DNA from: Rhodocyclaceae bacterium
GTDB lineage: Bacteria > Pseudomonadota > Gammaproteobacteria > Burkholderiales > Rhodocyclaceae
Length of the DNA: 64,000 nucleotides
Direction: 5' to 3'
NCBI GenBank assembly: GCA_030681195.1
Contig: JAUXXJ010000005.1
Span: 186,001 to 250,000 of the forward strand
Positions 33,646 to 43,853 of the stretch are shown piece after piece. The notes under the pieces are model-generated. The model was not told the DNA's origin, did no database searches, and saw only the letters and a program-made list of their open reading frames with translations. The translations under genes were made by a program, and so were the position numbers. How positions within the stretch are numbered: position 1 is the stretch's first letter; every line of letters starts with the position of its first letter.

Positions 33646-34347
33646 ATGCGTTTATTGAAATCAATCGGCTTGTTTATTGTCTTGGTTGTCCTCTTCCTGA
33701 CGGTGCCAATCCTTTTTACGGACAAGCAACCGCCCGTGAATCAGGAGACCGCCGATGGCTTGCCCTGGCAGATCGACGTGCTGCCAGGCGGCGGCTCACG
33801 CGTGTTCGGCATTACACTCGGTCAGTCAACGTTCAATGAGATACGGCAACAGTTTGGTGATGAAGGCAAACTGGCCCTGATCGTTGCGCCGGGAGAGTCT
33901 GGTGCGGTCGAAGCCTATTTCGAAAAGATCAATGCCGGTTTTGTGAGCGGGAAACTGTTGCTCACCATCCAAAGCAGCCTGCCGGAGCGCGAAGCCATGC
34001 TGCAACGCGCCGTCAAGGCTGACTACATGGACAGCACCACCAAGCGGATTACCCTGAATGAGGTGGATATCGAGGCCATGCAGAAGTCACCCATCATCGG
34101 CGTGAGTTTCATTCCTGCGGCCAATCTCGATGAGGACATCATTCAGCAGCGCTTTGGCATGCCGGCAGAGCGGATTCGTGGCAGTGAACACACCGAGCAT
34201 TTTCTCTACCCGGATCGCGGGCTTGATTTGGTTCTGGATCGTAAAGGCAAAGAGGTGCTGCAGTACGTTGCGCCGAAAAACTTCGCCAGCCTGCGTGATC
34301 CCCTGATCGCTGCCGTGCAAGCAGCAGCGGCGGGACCAGCAAAGTAA
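33646..34347 (+). CDS. Membrane-anchored hypothetical protein
   Basis: A 233-residue protein, not recognised. It has one N-terminal membrane helix (about 6-24, IGLFIVLVVLFLTVPILF), then a periplasmic domain with a repeated GITLGQSTFNEIRQQFG / FGMPAERIRG pattern that looks like two small alpha/beta lobes. ATGs overlap with the next gene (A of the stop), suggesting co-translation with it. Confidence 0.72.
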   Translation: MRLLKSIGLFIVLVVLFLTVPILFTDKQPPVNQETADGLPWQIDVLPGGGSRVFGITLGQSTFNEIRQQFGDEGKLALIVAPGESGAVEAYFEKINAGFVSGKLLLTIQSSLPEREAMLQRAVKADYMDSTTKRITLNEVDIEAMQKSPIIGVSFIPAANLDEDIIQQRFGMPAERIRGSEHTEHFLYPDRGLDLVLDRKGKEVLQYVAPKNFASLRDPLIAAVQAAAAGPAK

Positions 34348-35021
34348 TGCCCCGACAGCTTCACGCGCTGTGGCTAGTCCTCACTGGGCTAGCCAGTTTC
34401 AATGTCAGCGCCAGTGGCTACTATTTATGCCAAGACCCCAAGACGGGCAAGAAAACGGCGCAGGATTCTCCCTGCCAGCAAGCCAAACAGATCGGTAACT
34501 ATCCGCAGGTGTCCGACGAAGAACTCAAGGCGCGTGAGGTGCAAAGTCGCAAAAGCCGGCGTGAATTTGAGCAGAAGCACCCGGGCACTTACCGTCCTGA
34601 AGAGTACATGACGGACGAGGAGCTTGCCGAATACCAGAGCAAGGCCATCGAACGCGAGGCCGAGCGCAAAAAGCGCGAAGACGAAAAGACCTTGCAAGAC
34701 GCCAGTCGGCGCGCGGTGGAAGCAGAATTGCGCGCCAAGGAGGCCGAACGGGTCGCGCATGAAGCAAGCGCTCGGGCCGCCGCTGCCGAGCAGGCTGCAC
34801 AGGAGGCGGCTGCACAGGCACGTCAGCCGCTCATTCTGATGCCATCGCCGAATTATCCGCGGCCGGTCATGTCGCCGCCCTATCTGCCTCGCAAGCGGTC
34901 GTCCTGTGATGACGGCAAGTGCAATGCCGATGGGACTCGGAAAACGGAGTTATCCAAGGATAAGCGCCTGGGGGAGGCTCAAAAGCGCTGCAAACCGGGT
35001 GGTGTCGAGGCCTGTCTTTGA
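34347..35021 (+). CDS. Exported coiled-coil protein (DUF4124-like N-terminus)
   Basis: A 224-residue protein with a signal peptide (1-22, NVSASG). A short DUF4124-like segment follows (YYLCQDPKTGKKTAQDSPC, two Cys), then a long charged helix rich in Ala/Glu/Arg (about 75-160) and a Pro-rich tail. Many betaproteobacterial envelope proteins of unknown function have this layout. The first base overlaps the previous stop. Confidence 0.72.
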   Translation: MPRQLHALWLVLTGLASFNVSASGYYLCQDPKTGKKTAQDSPCQQAKQIGNYPQVSDEELKAREVQSRKSRREFEQKHPGTYRPEEYMTDEELAEYQSKAIEREAERKKREDEKTLQDASRRAVEAELRAKEAERVAHEASARAAAAEQAAQEAAAQARQPLILMPSPNYPRPVMSPPYLPRKRSSCDDGKCNADGTRKTELSKDKRLGEAQKRCKPGGVEACL

Positions 35022-35029
35022 GGGAGGGG

Positions 35030-35119
35030 TGGCGGAAGCGGTGAGATTCGAACTCACGGAGGACTTGCATCCTCGCCAGTTTTCAAGACTGGTGCATTCA
35101 ACCGCTCTGCCACGCTTCC
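35030..35119 (-). tRNA. tRNA-Ser(UGA)
   Basis: A 90-base class II tRNA on the minus strand. Acceptor stem GGAAGCG / CGCTTCC, anticodon loop CTTGAAA giving anticodon UGA, long variable arm, T loop GTTCGAATC, and an encoded CCA at the 3' end (35030-35032). Confidence 0.96.
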
Positions 35120-35129
35120 AAGCGCCGAA

Positions 35130-35468
35130 TTATAAACTGCCCAAGGGCCTCAAGCCGTAACGACGGCGCGCATCGTCACAGGCTTCGTCGCCGCTGCCGA
35201 TGGCCGAGAGCGGGGCGAAATCCCGGCAGGCGGCGGGGCGTTGCGCATAGATCGTGCAATGGACTTCACTGCCGACTTCACCGGCCAGTGCAATGCAGCG
35301 GCCGGGATGGTCGGGGTGCTCGCGCATGCAGGCAGTCGTGGCGGTGTAGAGCTGGGTGAGGCCGGCGGGCACCCAGCCATCTGCACTGCTATCGAGGTCG
35401 ACGCGGGGTAGGGTGATGCGATAGGTGGCGCAGCAGGCGCCGCAGCTTTGGCAAACCGAGTCGGCCAT
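35130..35468 (-). CDS. YkgJ family cysteine cluster protein
   Basis: A 112-residue protein with the YkgJ zinc/iron-chelating Cys set: CQSCGACC at residues 6-13, then Cys in TTACMREH, GRCIAL, VHCTIY and PAACRDF. Function of the family is unknown. It is the last gene of the chemotaxis cluster, 3 bases after cheD. Confidence 0.87.
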   Translation of the reverse strand: MADSVCQSCGACCATYRITLPRVDLDSSADGWVPAGLTQLYTATTACMREHPDHPGRCIALAGEVGSEVHCTIYAQRPAACRDFAPLSAIGSGDEACDDARRRYGLRPLGSL

Positions 35469-35471
35469 GCA

Positions 35472-36065
35472 TCAGAACAGCTCGATCTTTTTCTCGGTCG
35501 ACATGGCGGGTTTCTTGGGCACGTTGAGCGATTTCTCGTAATCGCTCTCGGCCTTGACCATCGCCACCACATCGGGCTGGTTGATCGGGTTGCGGCGACA
35601 GAAGGCATCGCCGCTGACCGGGTCGATGATCACCTTGCGCGACCAGGCGCCGCCGAAGTCGGAGGCGACCAGCGGAACCTTTTCACGTTCGAGCCATTCC
35701 TTGGCAAACTCGGCGTTGCGGGCGCCGATCGCCATCTGGATCGAGTTAACGATGTTGCCGCCACCGAAGGCCTTGGCGATCAGTCGGGCGGGCGAGGCGC
35801 CTCTGGCGTACATGGCGTTGCGCAACACTTCCATCGCATAGTCGCCGTTCAATACCACGTCCTCATCCTGCATCTTGCTGGAGGCACGGCTGGGCAGCAG
35901 GAAGTGATTCATGCCCGCCAGCTTCAGTTTGGGATCGTAGAAGCAGACCGCGACGCAGGAGCCAAGCAGAGTCGCAATCGGCCGCTCGGTCTGCACCGAC
36001 CAGCCGCCGGGATTGATGTTCAGGGCAAGGCGTTCAAAATCCTTGCCGGTTGTGGTGGGAGGCAT
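35472..36065 (-). CDS. cheD: Chemoreceptor glutamine deamidase CheD
   Basis: A 197-residue CheD. The catalytic Cys37 is in LLGSCVAVCF and His54 in LAGMNHFLLP, as in the family's Cys-His-Thr triad. It deamidates specific Gln in transducers to Glu. It ends the cheR-cheB-cheD block with 3-4 base gaps. The C-terminus is longer than T. maritima CheD and ends KKIELF. Confidence 0.95.
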   Translation of the reverse strand: MPPTTTGKDFERLALNINPGGWSVQTERPIATLLGSCVAVCFYDPKLKLAGMNHFLLPSRASSKMQDEDVVLNGDYAMEVLRNAMYARGASPARLIAKAFGGGNIVNSIQMAIGARNAEFAKEWLEREKVPLVASDFGGAWSRKVIIDPVSGDAFCRRNPINQPDVVAMVKAESDYEKSLNVPKKPAMSTEKKIELF

Positions 36066-36068
36066 GCC

Positions 36069-37145
36069 TTAGCGTCCGTACGCAATGATTTCCTGCGGGA
36101 TGCGGTCAAGCGGCACGATCTTGTCTACGCCGCCCATGTCGATGGCCACCTTGGGCATGCCGAACACCACGCAGGTCGATTCATCTTCGGCCACTGTTTG
36201 CGCGCCGGCATCGTGCATTTCCTTCATGCCACGGGCGCCGTCGTCGCCCATGCCGGTCATGATCACGCCGAGGGCATTGCGGCCGGCAATTTGTGCGACA
36301 GAGCGGAACAGCACGTCGACAGAAGGCTTGTGACGATTGACCACGGGGCCGTCGGCGACGGTGACGTAATACTGGGCACCGCTGCGCTTGAGCATCATGT
36401 GACGGCCGCCGGGGGCGATCAGCGCACGACCGGGCAACACGCGGTCGCCATCCTTGGCTTCACGCACTTCGAGCTTGCACAGGCTGTTGAGACGCTCGGC
36501 GAACATCGCCGTAAATTTTTCCGGCATGTGCTGGACGACCACGATGCCCGCCGTAGTGGCTGGCAGTTTGGTCAGCACGGCTTCCAGTGCTTGCGTACCC
36601 CCGGTGGAGGTGCCGATGGCGATGACCTTGTCGGTGGTGTTGGCCATGGCCACGCCGCTCGCCGCCTGGGCGGCCAGCATGGCATCCGCCGTCAGCTTGG
36701 GACGCAGCGTCGGCGGCAGGCTGGCACCGGGCGTGACGCGGCGCATGTTGGCGCGGGCAGCAGCGCGCACCGCACTGACGATGTCGTCGCCGGATTCCTG
36801 CAGGAACTGTTTGACCCCCATCTTCGGCTTGGTGATGATCGAGAGCGCCCCGGCGGCCAGCGCTTCCATGGTCGCCGCAGCGCCCTTCTCGGCCAGCGAA
36901 GAGCACACCACGAACGGCGTCGGGTGCTCGCTCATGATCTTCTTGAGGAAGGTGATGCCATCCATGCGCGGCATTTCGATGTCGGTGACGATTACGTCCG
37001 GCCACGACAGCTTCATCTTCTCGATGGCATAAAGCGGGTCGGCCACGGCGATGACCTCGATATCGGCTTCCTTTTCGAGTGTTTCCTTATTGACCTGCCG
37101 GACGACGGCCGAGTCATCGACGACGAGAACCTTGATTTTTGCCAT
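36069..37145 (-). CDS. cheB: Protein-glutamate methylesterase/glutaminase CheB
   Basis: A 358-residue CheB: an N-terminal receiver domain (DDSAVVRQV, phospho-acceptor Asp55 in [11 protein letters not shown]) and a C-terminal methylesterase domain with the active-site elements [10 protein letters not shown] (Ser), VVQHM (His) and MGDDGARGM (Asp). It removes methyl groups from transducers after phosphorylation by CheA. cheR is 4 bases upstream and cheD 3 bases downstream. Confidence 0.97.
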   Translation of the reverse strand: MAKIKVLVVDDSAVVRQVNKETLEKEADIEVIAVADPLYAIEKMKLSWPDVIVTDIEMPRMDGITFLKKIMSEHPTPFVVCSSLAEKGAAATMEALAAGALSIITKPKMGVKQFLQESGDDIVSAVRAAARANMRRVTPGASLPPTLRPKLTADAMLAAQAASGVAMANTTDKVIAIGTSTGGTQALEAVLTKLPATTAGIVVVQHMPEKFTAMFAERLNSLCKLEVREAKDGDRVLPGRALIAPGGRHMMLKRSGAQYYVTVADGPVVNRHKPSVDVLFRSVAQIAGRNALGVIMTGMGDDGARGMKEMHDAGAQTVAEDESTCVVFGMPKVAIDMGGVDKIVPLDRIPQEIIAYGR

Positions 37146-37149
37146 GGGA

Positions 37150-37965
37150 TTAGTTGGGCAAGCGATAAATGGTGGGTTTGACAGTTTTCAGCGTCTCGTT
37201 GATGCCATTAAGGCTTTCCGAGTGGCCGACGATGAAATATCCGCCAGGGCGCAGTTTTTCAACCATGCGGGCGACGACTTTGCGCTTGGTGTCGTTATCG
37301 AAATAGATCATCACGTTGCGCAGAAAGATCACATGGAACTTGCCGATTTCGGGCAACGTGGTATTCAAGTTGATCTGCATGAAGCGCGCATGACGCCTTA
37401 GGCTCGGGTCGATAATGAAGCTGCCTTCCTGGGCGCGCACACCTTTGAGGCAGTATTTCCTGAGATATTCCTTGGGCAGGCCGCGTGTGCGGTCGAGCCA
37501 ATACTGGCCGCGTTGTGCGATGCCGAGCACATGGGTGCTGATGTCCGAACCGAGAATCGACCACTGGGCATCGGCCCCGAGTTCATCGGCCAGCACCATG
37601 GAGAGCGTGTAGATTTCCTCGCCGGTAGACGAAGCGCCGCTCCAGATATCGAGCGACTGGCCGGCCGGATGCTGCGGGATGACCACCTGGCGCAAAAAAT
37701 CGAAATGCGCCTCTTCGCGGAAAAAGTAAGTTTCGTTGGTGGTCAGCAGATCCACCATCGTCTGACGTTCGTGCGGATCGTTGCCGTTCACCACGTACTT
37801 GTAATAGGCGCCGAAGCTGGCCAGATTCAAGGCTGTCAGGCGCTTGCCGAGGCGGCCAACCAGCAGCACCTTCTTCGAGTCAGCGAGGCTGATGCCGGCG
37901 ATCTGGTAAATCAGGCGCTGGAACTGGGCGAACTCGGCATCGTTGATACTGGGGTGCTCAAGCAT
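37150..37965 (-). CDS. cheR: Chemotaxis protein methyltransferase CheR
   Basis: A 271-residue CheR with the all-helical N-terminal domain ([14 protein letters not shown]) and the SAM-binding domain ([36 protein letters not shown]). It methylates transducer glutamates. A dispersed repeat lies 43 bases upstream, between this gene and the preceding transducer gene. Confidence 0.97.
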   Translation of the reverse strand: MLEHPSINDAEFAQFQRLIYQIAGISLADSKKVLLVGRLGKRLTALNLASFGAYYKYVVNGNDPHERQTMVDLLTTNETYFFREEAHFDFLRQVVIPQHPAGQSLDIWSGASSTGEEIYTLSMVLADELGADAQWSILGSDISTHVLGIAQRGQYWLDRTRGLPKEYLRKYCLKGVRAQEGSFIIDPSLRRHARFMQINLNTTLPEIGKFHVIFLRNVMIYFDNDTKRKVVARMVEKLRPGGYFIVGHSESLNGINETLKTVKPTIYRLPN

Positions 37966-38007
37966 AGGGTAGTCAAGTCATTTCGGCAGGCAAGAGTCTA
38001 CCCGTTT

Positions 38008-38031
38008 GCCGTCCTGCCAGCGCCGACTTTT
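38008..38031 (-). repeat. Dispersed 24-bp repeat, copy 11 (intergenic, 1 mismatch)
   Basis: Between the transducer stop (38042) and cheR start (37965), in the direction of transcription. Confidence 0.85.
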
Positions 38032-38041
38032 CTGAAAAAAA

Positions 38042-39916
38042 CTATGACGCCTCGTTGATCTTGAAGAAGGCCATCAGATCGTGCAGCTTTTCCACCTGGC
38101 CGCCCATTTCCTCGGCGGTGGCGGCGAGTTCCTCGGAAGCGGAGGCATTTTGTTGTGTTGCCTTGTTGAGCTGGCCCATCGCGCCGTTGATCTGGCCGAC
38201 GCCCTGACTTTGCTCCTGCGAAGCGGCAGCGATTTCCTGGACGAGATCGGAGGTCTTCTTGATCGAAGGCACCATCTCGTCGAGGAGCGCGCCCGCCTTC
38301 TCGGCCAGTTTCACCGAACTGGTGGCGACCTGACCGATTTCCTGCGCGGCGACCTGCGAGCGTTCGGCCAGTTTGCGCACTTCAGCCGCAACCACGGCGA
38401 AGCCCTTGCCGTGCTCGCCGGCACGGGCGGCTTCGATGGCGGCGTTCAAGGCGAGCAAATTGGTCTGGTAGGCAATATCGTCGATGATGCCGATCTTGCC
38501 GGCGATCTGCTTCATCGCCTCGACGGTTTGCTTGACCGCCCCACCGCCCTCGACGGCCTGATGCGCCGCACCCGAGGCCATGGTGTTGGTGACATTGGCA
38601 TTGTCCGTGTTCTGGTTGATGCTGGCCGTGATCTGCTCGACACTGGCCGATGTCTCCTCGACCGAGGCGGCCTGTTCGGAACTTGATTGTGACAGTGATT
38701 GTGCCGTGGCCGAGACCTGGCTGGCCGAGTTGAGCAGCATGTCCGAGGTCTGCGAGACTTCACCGATGGTGTGGGAGAGTTTGTCGATGGTGTAGGCCAG
38801 CGATGACATCAACTGACCCATTTCGTCCTTCGAGTCAATCTTTGCCTGCACGGTCAGATCGCCCTGCGAGAGTGCCTTGGCGAGTCCCACCGCGTGTTGC
38901 AGGCGCCGCAGCATGCCGTTGAGCAGCCAGAAGAAGGCGATGGCCAGCATCACCACCACCACGGACGAGGCGGCTGAAAACGCCACGCCGAACAGCGCCT
39001 GATCGCCATAATTCTTGACCGTGTGTTGCAATTCCGTGGCGAGCGCATCTTCAAACACCTTCATGGCGTCGATCTTGGCGGTGATGGTCGAGAACCAGAC
39101 GGGTGGTTCGATGCCGAAATTGCCTTCGAAGGCCTTTTCAATCACCGATGCGCGCATGCGGGCGGTTTCCTGCGCTGGCTTGTCGGCAAAGAGCGCATCA
39201 AGTGCCTTGAGGGTTTCTGCTGAAGCCAGCGTGCGGAAGGTCGCGAGATTGACATCCTGGGCGGTGACAATCGTTTGCAGACGTTGGAAGAGGGCGACAT
39301 TCAGGCTGACGTTGGCGGCCAGGGTGCCATTGACCGTCGCCCGCTCACGACCCGCCTGCTCCTTCGCGTTGATGAACATCGTGTAGGCCATCACGCGTTT
39401 CGCAATCCCCGCTTCGTCGGTGACAGCGGTAGAGAGGCCGAGCATGGCTAGCAGCCGGTCGATTGCCGAGGTATAGAAACCGAAGGATTCGGGGCCGGTC
39501 GCCTGCTGCGCGGAAACGCGACTGCGGGTATCCGCCAGCTTGCCGAGGTTGGCAATGCCCTCGTCGAGGGTACGCCGCAGGTTCTCGGGCATTGCCGCTA
39601 CTTCGCCGCTGGCGAGGAGCTGGGACAACGCCTTTTGCTGCGTGTCGGTGAGGGTACGTTGCTTATTCAGTTCGTCGGAAAACTTGGCACCCTTGCTGCC
39701 GATGAAGCCGGCCGACAGCCCGCGTTCCTTTTGCAGTTCATGCACCACGCCGCTGACGGCAATGCCAGTGCGGACGATGGCGGTGACTTGCTGCGATTGC
39801 TGCAACTCCCGCCAGTCACCCAGCAGATTCACAATCGAGTAGTACAACGTACCGGCCAACACCAGGCCGAACAGCAGCAGCAAACGACCCCGCAGGGTAG
39901 TTAAAAATCCCTTCAT
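38042..39916 (-). CDS. Methyl-accepting chemotaxis protein with NIT sensor
   Basis: A 624-residue transducer. Order: membrane helix 1 (about 10-30), a long periplasmic NIT-type nitrate/nitrite-sensing domain (VVHELQKERGLSAGFIGSKG), membrane helix 2 (about 305-325), HAMP, then the cytoplasmic signalling coil with the conserved tip [31 protein letters not shown] and adaptation helices. It ends FFKINEAS without a CheR-tethering pentapeptide. GAGGAGG precedes the ATG. Ligand choice is inference from the NIT resemblance. Confidence 0.92.
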   Translation of the reverse strand: MKGFLTTLRGRLLLLFGLVLAGTLYYSIVNLLGDWRELQQSQQVTAIVRTGIAVSGVVHELQKERGLSAGFIGSKGAKFSDELNKQRTLTDTQQKALSQLLASGEVAAMPENLRRTLDEGIANLGKLADTRSRVSAQQATGPESFGFYTSAIDRLLAMLGLSTAVTDEAGIAKRVMAYTMFINAKEQAGRERATVNGTLAANVSLNVALFQRLQTIVTAQDVNLATFRTLASAETLKALDALFADKPAQETARMRASVIEKAFEGNFGIEPPVWFSTITAKIDAMKVFEDALATELQHTVKNYGDQALFGVAFSAASSVVVVMLAIAFFWLLNGMLRRLQHAVGLAKALSQGDLTVQAKIDSKDEMGQLMSSLAYTIDKLSHTIGEVSQTSDMLLNSASQVSATAQSLSQSSSEQAASVEETSASVEQITASINQNTDNANVTNTMASGAAHQAVEGGGAVKQTVEAMKQIAGKIGIIDDIAYQTNLLALNAAIEAARAGEHGKGFAVVAAEVRKLAERSQVAAQEIGQVATSSVKLAEKAGALLDEMVPSIKKTSDLVQEIAAASQEQSQGVGQINGAMGQLNKATQQNASASEELAATAEEMGGQVEKLHDLMAFFKINEAS

Positions 39917-39995
39917 TACAGCCTCCTCGCTCTTGGCTTATTGTGTCAGCCTCGACGCGGGCGGTCTTTGATATCTGTCAAGTTTGCGGACGCCA

Positions 39996-40004
39996 CCCCC
40001 CCCC
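39996..40004. repeat. C9 homopolymer upstream of a transducer gene
   Basis: Nine C (G9 on the coding strand) about 80 bases before the NIT transducer start and 13 bases after the preceding transducer's stop, next to a GGCGCCGG palindrome. Confidence 0.85.
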
Positions 40005-40016
40005 GGCGCCGGCTGT

Positions 40017-41555
40017 TTACTTCTGCAATTTGAAAAACGCCATCAGATCCTGCAGTTGATTGACTTGTCCGTTCATTTCCTCGGCGGTGGCCGCGAGTTC
40101 CTCGGAGGCCGAAGCATTTTGTTGAGTCGACTTGTTCACCTGGCCCATGGCACTATTGATCTGGCCGACGCCGGCGGATTGCTCGTTTGATGATGCAGCA
40201 ATTTCCTCGACCAGATCGGCCGTCTTGCGAATGGTCGGCACCATTTCGTCGAGCAGCGCCCCGGCTTTTTCGGCGCGCCGGACGGAGGAGCCCGCCAGCC
40301 CACCGATTTCCTGCGCGGCCACCTGCGAGCGCTCGGCCAGCTTGCGCACCTCGGCGGCGACCACGGCAAAACCCTTGCCGGCATCGCCCGCACGCGCCGC
40401 TTCGATGGCGGCATTGAGGGCCAGCAGATTGGTCTGGTAGGCGATGTCGTCCACGATGCCGATCTTGTCGGCAATCTGCTTCATGGCCTCGACGGTTTGC
40501 TTGACGGCGTCGCCGCCTTCAACCGCCTGCACCGAGGCATTGCTGGCCATGCTGTTGGTGAGCTTGGAATTCTCGGTGTTCTGCGAAATGGAAGCGGTCA
40601 TCTGCTCAATGCTCGCGGAGGTTTCCTCGACTGAGGCGGCCTGCTCGCTGGCGGATTGTGATAGCGATTGCGCCGTTTCCGAAACCTGATGGGCGGCATT
40701 GCCGATCTCGTTTGCCGTGGTGCTGACATCGGCGATGATGCTGCGTAGCTTGTCGATCATCTCCTGCATGGCGGAACCCAGCGACGCCAGTTCGTCGTGG
40801 CCGACTGGATGGCACTGCACCGAGAGATCACCTTGTGCAAGTCCATGGGCAGCATCTACCGCGTGTTTGAGCGGTTGGGTAATCGAGCGCACGATCGCAT
40901 AACCGAGTGCGATGGCAATCAGGACCGCCAGTGTTCCCGCACCGAGCACCCAGGCGCGCGCACTGCGGTAGGTCGCCGCAGCCTCGGCATTGAGCATTTT
41001 GGACTCTTCCTCAAAGCTGCGCGAGAGTGCGTCGGCATGCTTGTTGAAAGCGTTCTGGTTCGGGTTGACTTTCTTCAGCAGCAGGATATTAGCTTCGCGA
41101 TATTCGCCCTTGACCATGGCGGCGAGTGTTGGCTTGAAGCCTTCTTCGATCAGCGGTTTCTGAACTTCGCGCAAGGCATCCAGAATCTTCGCTTCCTCCG
41201 GGTGGTCGGCCTCACGAGTGGTGAATTTTGCCCAGATGGCTTCGCTTTCCTTGAGCCGGTTGGCAATGTTGTCGGTGTGCATCGTCGCCGGGTGGTCGTG
41301 CATCGCCAGGAAAGGGCTATCCGGTGCATGCTGGAGCGTCAGCAGGATTTGCGTCCGAATTTCGCCATAGTGGTTGACGACCTCGGCCAGTTGTCCCTTG
41401 GGCACGATGTTTTCGTTGAAGGAGTTCTCGCTTTGATGCACCATGGCGTTCAGGTTCCACAGGCCGATGCCGGCAATGGTGCACATCAGGGCGATGACCA
41501 GGGTCAGGAGGAAGCCCAGGCGTGGGCCGATACGGATATTTTGCAGTAGGTTCAT
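40017..41555 (-). CDS. Methyl-accepting chemotaxis protein (4-helix-bundle type)
   Basis: A 512-residue transducer: membrane helix 1 (about 12-32), a roughly 150-residue periplasmic four-helix-bundle domain, membrane helix 2 (about 190-210), HAMP, and the signalling coil with [31 protein letters not shown]. The [12 protein letters not shown] segment in the sensor is shared in style with the transducer at 42148 ([12 protein letters not shown]), hinting at related ligands. No repeat copy lies in this gene, unlike its two upstream paralogues. Confidence 0.92.
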   Translation of the reverse strand: MNLLQNIRIGPRLGFLLTLVIALMCTIAGIGLWNLNAMVHQSENSFNENIVPKGQLAEVVNHYGEIRTQILLTLQHAPDSPFLAMHDHPATMHTDNIANRLKESEAIWAKFTTREADHPEEAKILDALREVQKPLIEEGFKPTLAAMVKGEYREANILLLKKVNPNQNAFNKHADALSRSFEEESKMLNAEAAATYRSARAWVLGAGTLAVLIAIALGYAIVRSITQPLKHAVDAAHGLAQGDLSVQCHPVGHDELASLGSAMQEMIDKLRSIIADVSTTANEIGNAAHQVSETAQSLSQSASEQAASVEETSASIEQMTASISQNTENSKLTNSMASNASVQAVEGGDAVKQTVEAMKQIADKIGIVDDIAYQTNLLALNAAIEAARAGDAGKGFAVVAAEVRKLAERSQVAAQEIGGLAGSSVRRAEKAGALLDEMVPTIRKTADLVEEIAASSNEQSAGVGQINSAMGQVNKSTQQNASASEELAATAEEMNGQVNQLQDLMAFFKLQK

Positions 41556-41572
41556 TGGGCTATTGCCTTAGG

Positions 41573-42130
41573 TTAGCTGGCCGGGGTGGCTTCTGGACTG
41601 CTTTCGGCGACATTGGCAAGCAGCGCCATTTCATCGACGGAGAGGACGCGGTCGATCTGCAGGATGATGACGAACTTGCCGGCGACTTTGCCCATGCCGG
41701 CGATGAAATCGGCGCGAATCTTGGCGCCGAAGGAAGGCGCGGGTTCGATATCCTTGACGCCGATCTCGAGGACTTCGGACACTGCATCGACCATGATGCC
41801 GATATCGTGCTTGGCGTCATCCTGCGTCACCTCGACGATGACCACACAGGTACGGCGCTGCACGGCAGAGATCTTGCCACCGAAACGGGCGGCCAGATCG
41901 ACGACCGGAACCACCGCACCGCGCAGGTTGATCACACCGCGAATGAAGCTAGGCATCATCGGAATCTCGGTGAGATTGCCGTATTCGATGATCTCCTTCA
42001 CATTGAGAATGCCGACGGCGAACATCTCGCTGCCGAGTGTGAAGGTGAGATATTGATGGGTATCGCCACCGCCGGCGCCCTGCTTGGCGACGGCGACTGC
42101 GCTGTTCTGCGACTTGATGAGATCAGACAT
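41573..42130 (-). CDS. cheW: CheW coupling protein (copy 1)
   Basis: A 185-residue CheW linking CheA to transducers: YLTFTLGSEMFAVGILNVKEII, MMPSFIRGVINLRGAVVPVVDLAARF, and GIMVDAVSEVLEI. It is nearly identical to the CheW at 43854 apart from the RFGGKI loop, the 130-145 region and the last residues. Both pairs have the order transducer then cheW, so a tandem duplication is likely. Confidence 0.95.
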   Translation of the reverse strand: MSDLIKSQNSAVAVAKQGAGGGDTHQYLTFTLGSEMFAVGILNVKEIIEYGNLTEIPMMPSFIRGVINLRGAVVPVVDLAARFGGKISAVQRRTCVVIVEVTQDDAKHDIGIMVDAVSEVLEIGVKDIEPAPSFGAKIRADFIAGMGKVAGKFVIILQIDRVLSVDEMALLANVAESSPEATPAS

Positions 42131-42147
42131 AGTGATGGCCTCCCGGA

Positions 42148-43815
42148 TCAGAAGCGTTCGAAATCGGACTCGTCGGCTGCGGCCACGGCCGCCTGGAAAC
42201 TGCTCTTGCCCGGGCGGGCGGCGGCCTTGGCGGCCGGCTTCTTTGCCGTCCCGCCAGCGCCGACTTTTTTACCGGTGCTGTTGTCGAGGCGGAAGAAGCT
42301 CATCAGTTCGGTGAGCTGGGCAGCCTGACCACCCATTTCTTCAGCGGTAGCCGCCAGCTCTTCGGAAGCCGAGGCGTTTTGCTGGGTGGCCTTGTTGAGT
42401 TGGCCCATGGCGCCGTTGATCTGGCCGACGCCCTGGCTTTGTTCCTGCGAGGCAGCGGCGATTTCCTGCACCAGATCGGAAGTCTTCTTGATCGAAGGCA
42501 CCATCTGGTCGAGAAGGTTGCCGGCCTTCTCGGCGAGCTTGACGGAAGAACCGGCCACCTGACCGATTTCCTGCGCGGCGACTTGCGAACGCTCGGCCAG
42601 CTTGCGCACTTCTGCCGCGACGACCGCGAAGCCCTTGCCGTGTTCACCGGCTCGGGCGGCTTCAATGGCGGCGTTCAGGGCGAGCAGGTTGGTCTGGTAG
42701 GCGATGTCGTCGATGATGCCGATCTTGTCGGCGATCTGCTTCATCGCATCGACGGTTTCCTTGACGGCGCTGCCGCCGTCTTCGGCCTGATGGGCGGCCG
42801 AGGTGGCCATGCCGTCGGTGACCTTGGCATTCTCGGTGTTCTGCGTGATGCTGGCGGTCATTTCTTCGATTGAGGCGCTGGTCTCTTCGACCGAGGCAGC
42901 CTGCTCGGAAGAGGACTGCGACAAGCTCTGCGCCGTGGCCGAGACCTGACCGGCGGCGTTGTTGAGCGCTTCGCTAGCCACATTGACGTCGGAAATGATG
43001 CTGGTGAGCTTTTCGACCATGCTCTTGACGGCAAACAGGGCGCTGCTGGTATCGCCGGCACGCGTGGTGACTTTGACGGTCATGTCGCCTTCTGCCACTT
43101 GACTCACCACCGCCGCCAAGTCGCGCGGCTCGGCACCGAGTTGGGCGAACAGGGAGCGCACGATCCAGAAACCGAGTAGCGCCGCGAACAGGATGCCACC
43201 GCCGATGATGCCGATATCGATGATCAGGCTTTCCTCGTAGTATTCGGTGGCGGAGTCGAACTCATGCTTCGCGACATCAATTTGAAGCTGTAAGAGCTTT
43301 TCGGCTTCTCCTCGGGCATCCGCAAATAATGGGCCGACTGATCGCACCAGATGCGCATTACCTTCGGCATACTGGCCATCCTTGAAGAATTTCATCGCCC
43401 CCTGCAGACCCTCCTGCACAAAGCGTGCACGTTTGCTTGCATAAGCTTCGGCAAGAATTTTTTCATCGGGAGTCAGGTGGGTTGCCATGAACTCTTTCCA
43501 TATCTGGCCGATTTCCCCGATATTTTTATCCACGACATCAAGGTGCAGCGTGATCGGGTGGTCATGCAGGGCGTGCTCGGGCAGGCGGGGGTCGTGCATC
43601 GACGCCAGATGCAACTGGCGCACATTTTCCAGCATCAGCAGATTGATTCTCGCAATCTGGCCGGTTGGCACCAGTCGGTCGTTGTAAACGGAACCAAGGC
43701 TGGTGTTGATGGAACGCATGCCCATCAAGCCCTGTACGCCGATCCCGAGCAACAGCAGGCACAGGATCGACAGTATCGAGATTAATCGCGTCTTTATCGT
43801 CATATTGTTGAGCAT
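42148..43815 (-). CDS. Methyl-accepting chemotaxis protein (paralogue A)
   Basis: A 555-residue transducer: membrane helix 1 (about 10-30), four-helix-bundle-like sensor domain with [23 protein letters not shown] (span about 80-105), membrane helix 2 (about 195-215), HAMP, signalling coil with [31 protein letters not shown]. The C-terminal tail beyond the adaptation helix contains the exact dispersed repeat as [11 protein letters not shown], followed by [17 protein letters not shown], which resembles a tethered tail. It is 17 bases upstream of cheW copy 1. Confidence 0.93.
   Translation of the reverse strand: MLNNMTIKTRLISILSILCLLLLGIGVQGLMGMRSINTSLGSVYNDRLVPTGQIARINLLMLENVRQLHLASMHDPRLPEHALHDHPITLHLDVVDKNIGEIGQIWKEFMATHLTPDEKILAEAYASKRARFVQEGLQGAMKFFKDGQYAEGNAHLVRSVGPLFADARGEAEKLLQLQIDVAKHEFDSATEYYEESLIIDIGIIGGGILFAALLGFWIVRSLFAQLGAEPRDLAAVVSQVAEGDMTVKVTTRAGDTSSALFAVKSMVEKLTSIISDVNVASEALNNAAGQVSATAQSLSQSSSEQAASVEETSASIEEMTASITQNTENAKVTDGMATSAAHQAEDGGSAVKETVDAMKQIADKIGIIDDIAYQTNLLALNAAIEAARAGEHGKGFAVVAAEVRKLAERSQVAAQEIGQVAGSSVKLAEKAGNLLDQMVPSIKKTSDLVQEIAAASQEQSQGVGQINGAMGQLNKATQQNASASEELAATAEEMGGQAAQLTELMSFFRLDNSTGKKVGAGGTAKKPAAKAAARPGKSSFQAAVAAADESDFERF
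42245..42268 (-). repeat. Dispersed 24-bp repeat, copy 12 (in transducer tail, exact)
   Basis: Exact copy in the flexible C-terminal tail, same orientation as the gene, read KVGAGGTA. Confidence 0.9.
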
Positions 43816-43853
43816 GAACCTTCCCCCGATTATGTGGTTATGTAGTTCTCAAA

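Noticed and set aside
35448-37181. A 577-codon plus-strand open frame
   Set aside because: It is antisense to cheD and cheB; composition is that of a shadow frame in GC-rich DNA with no domain.
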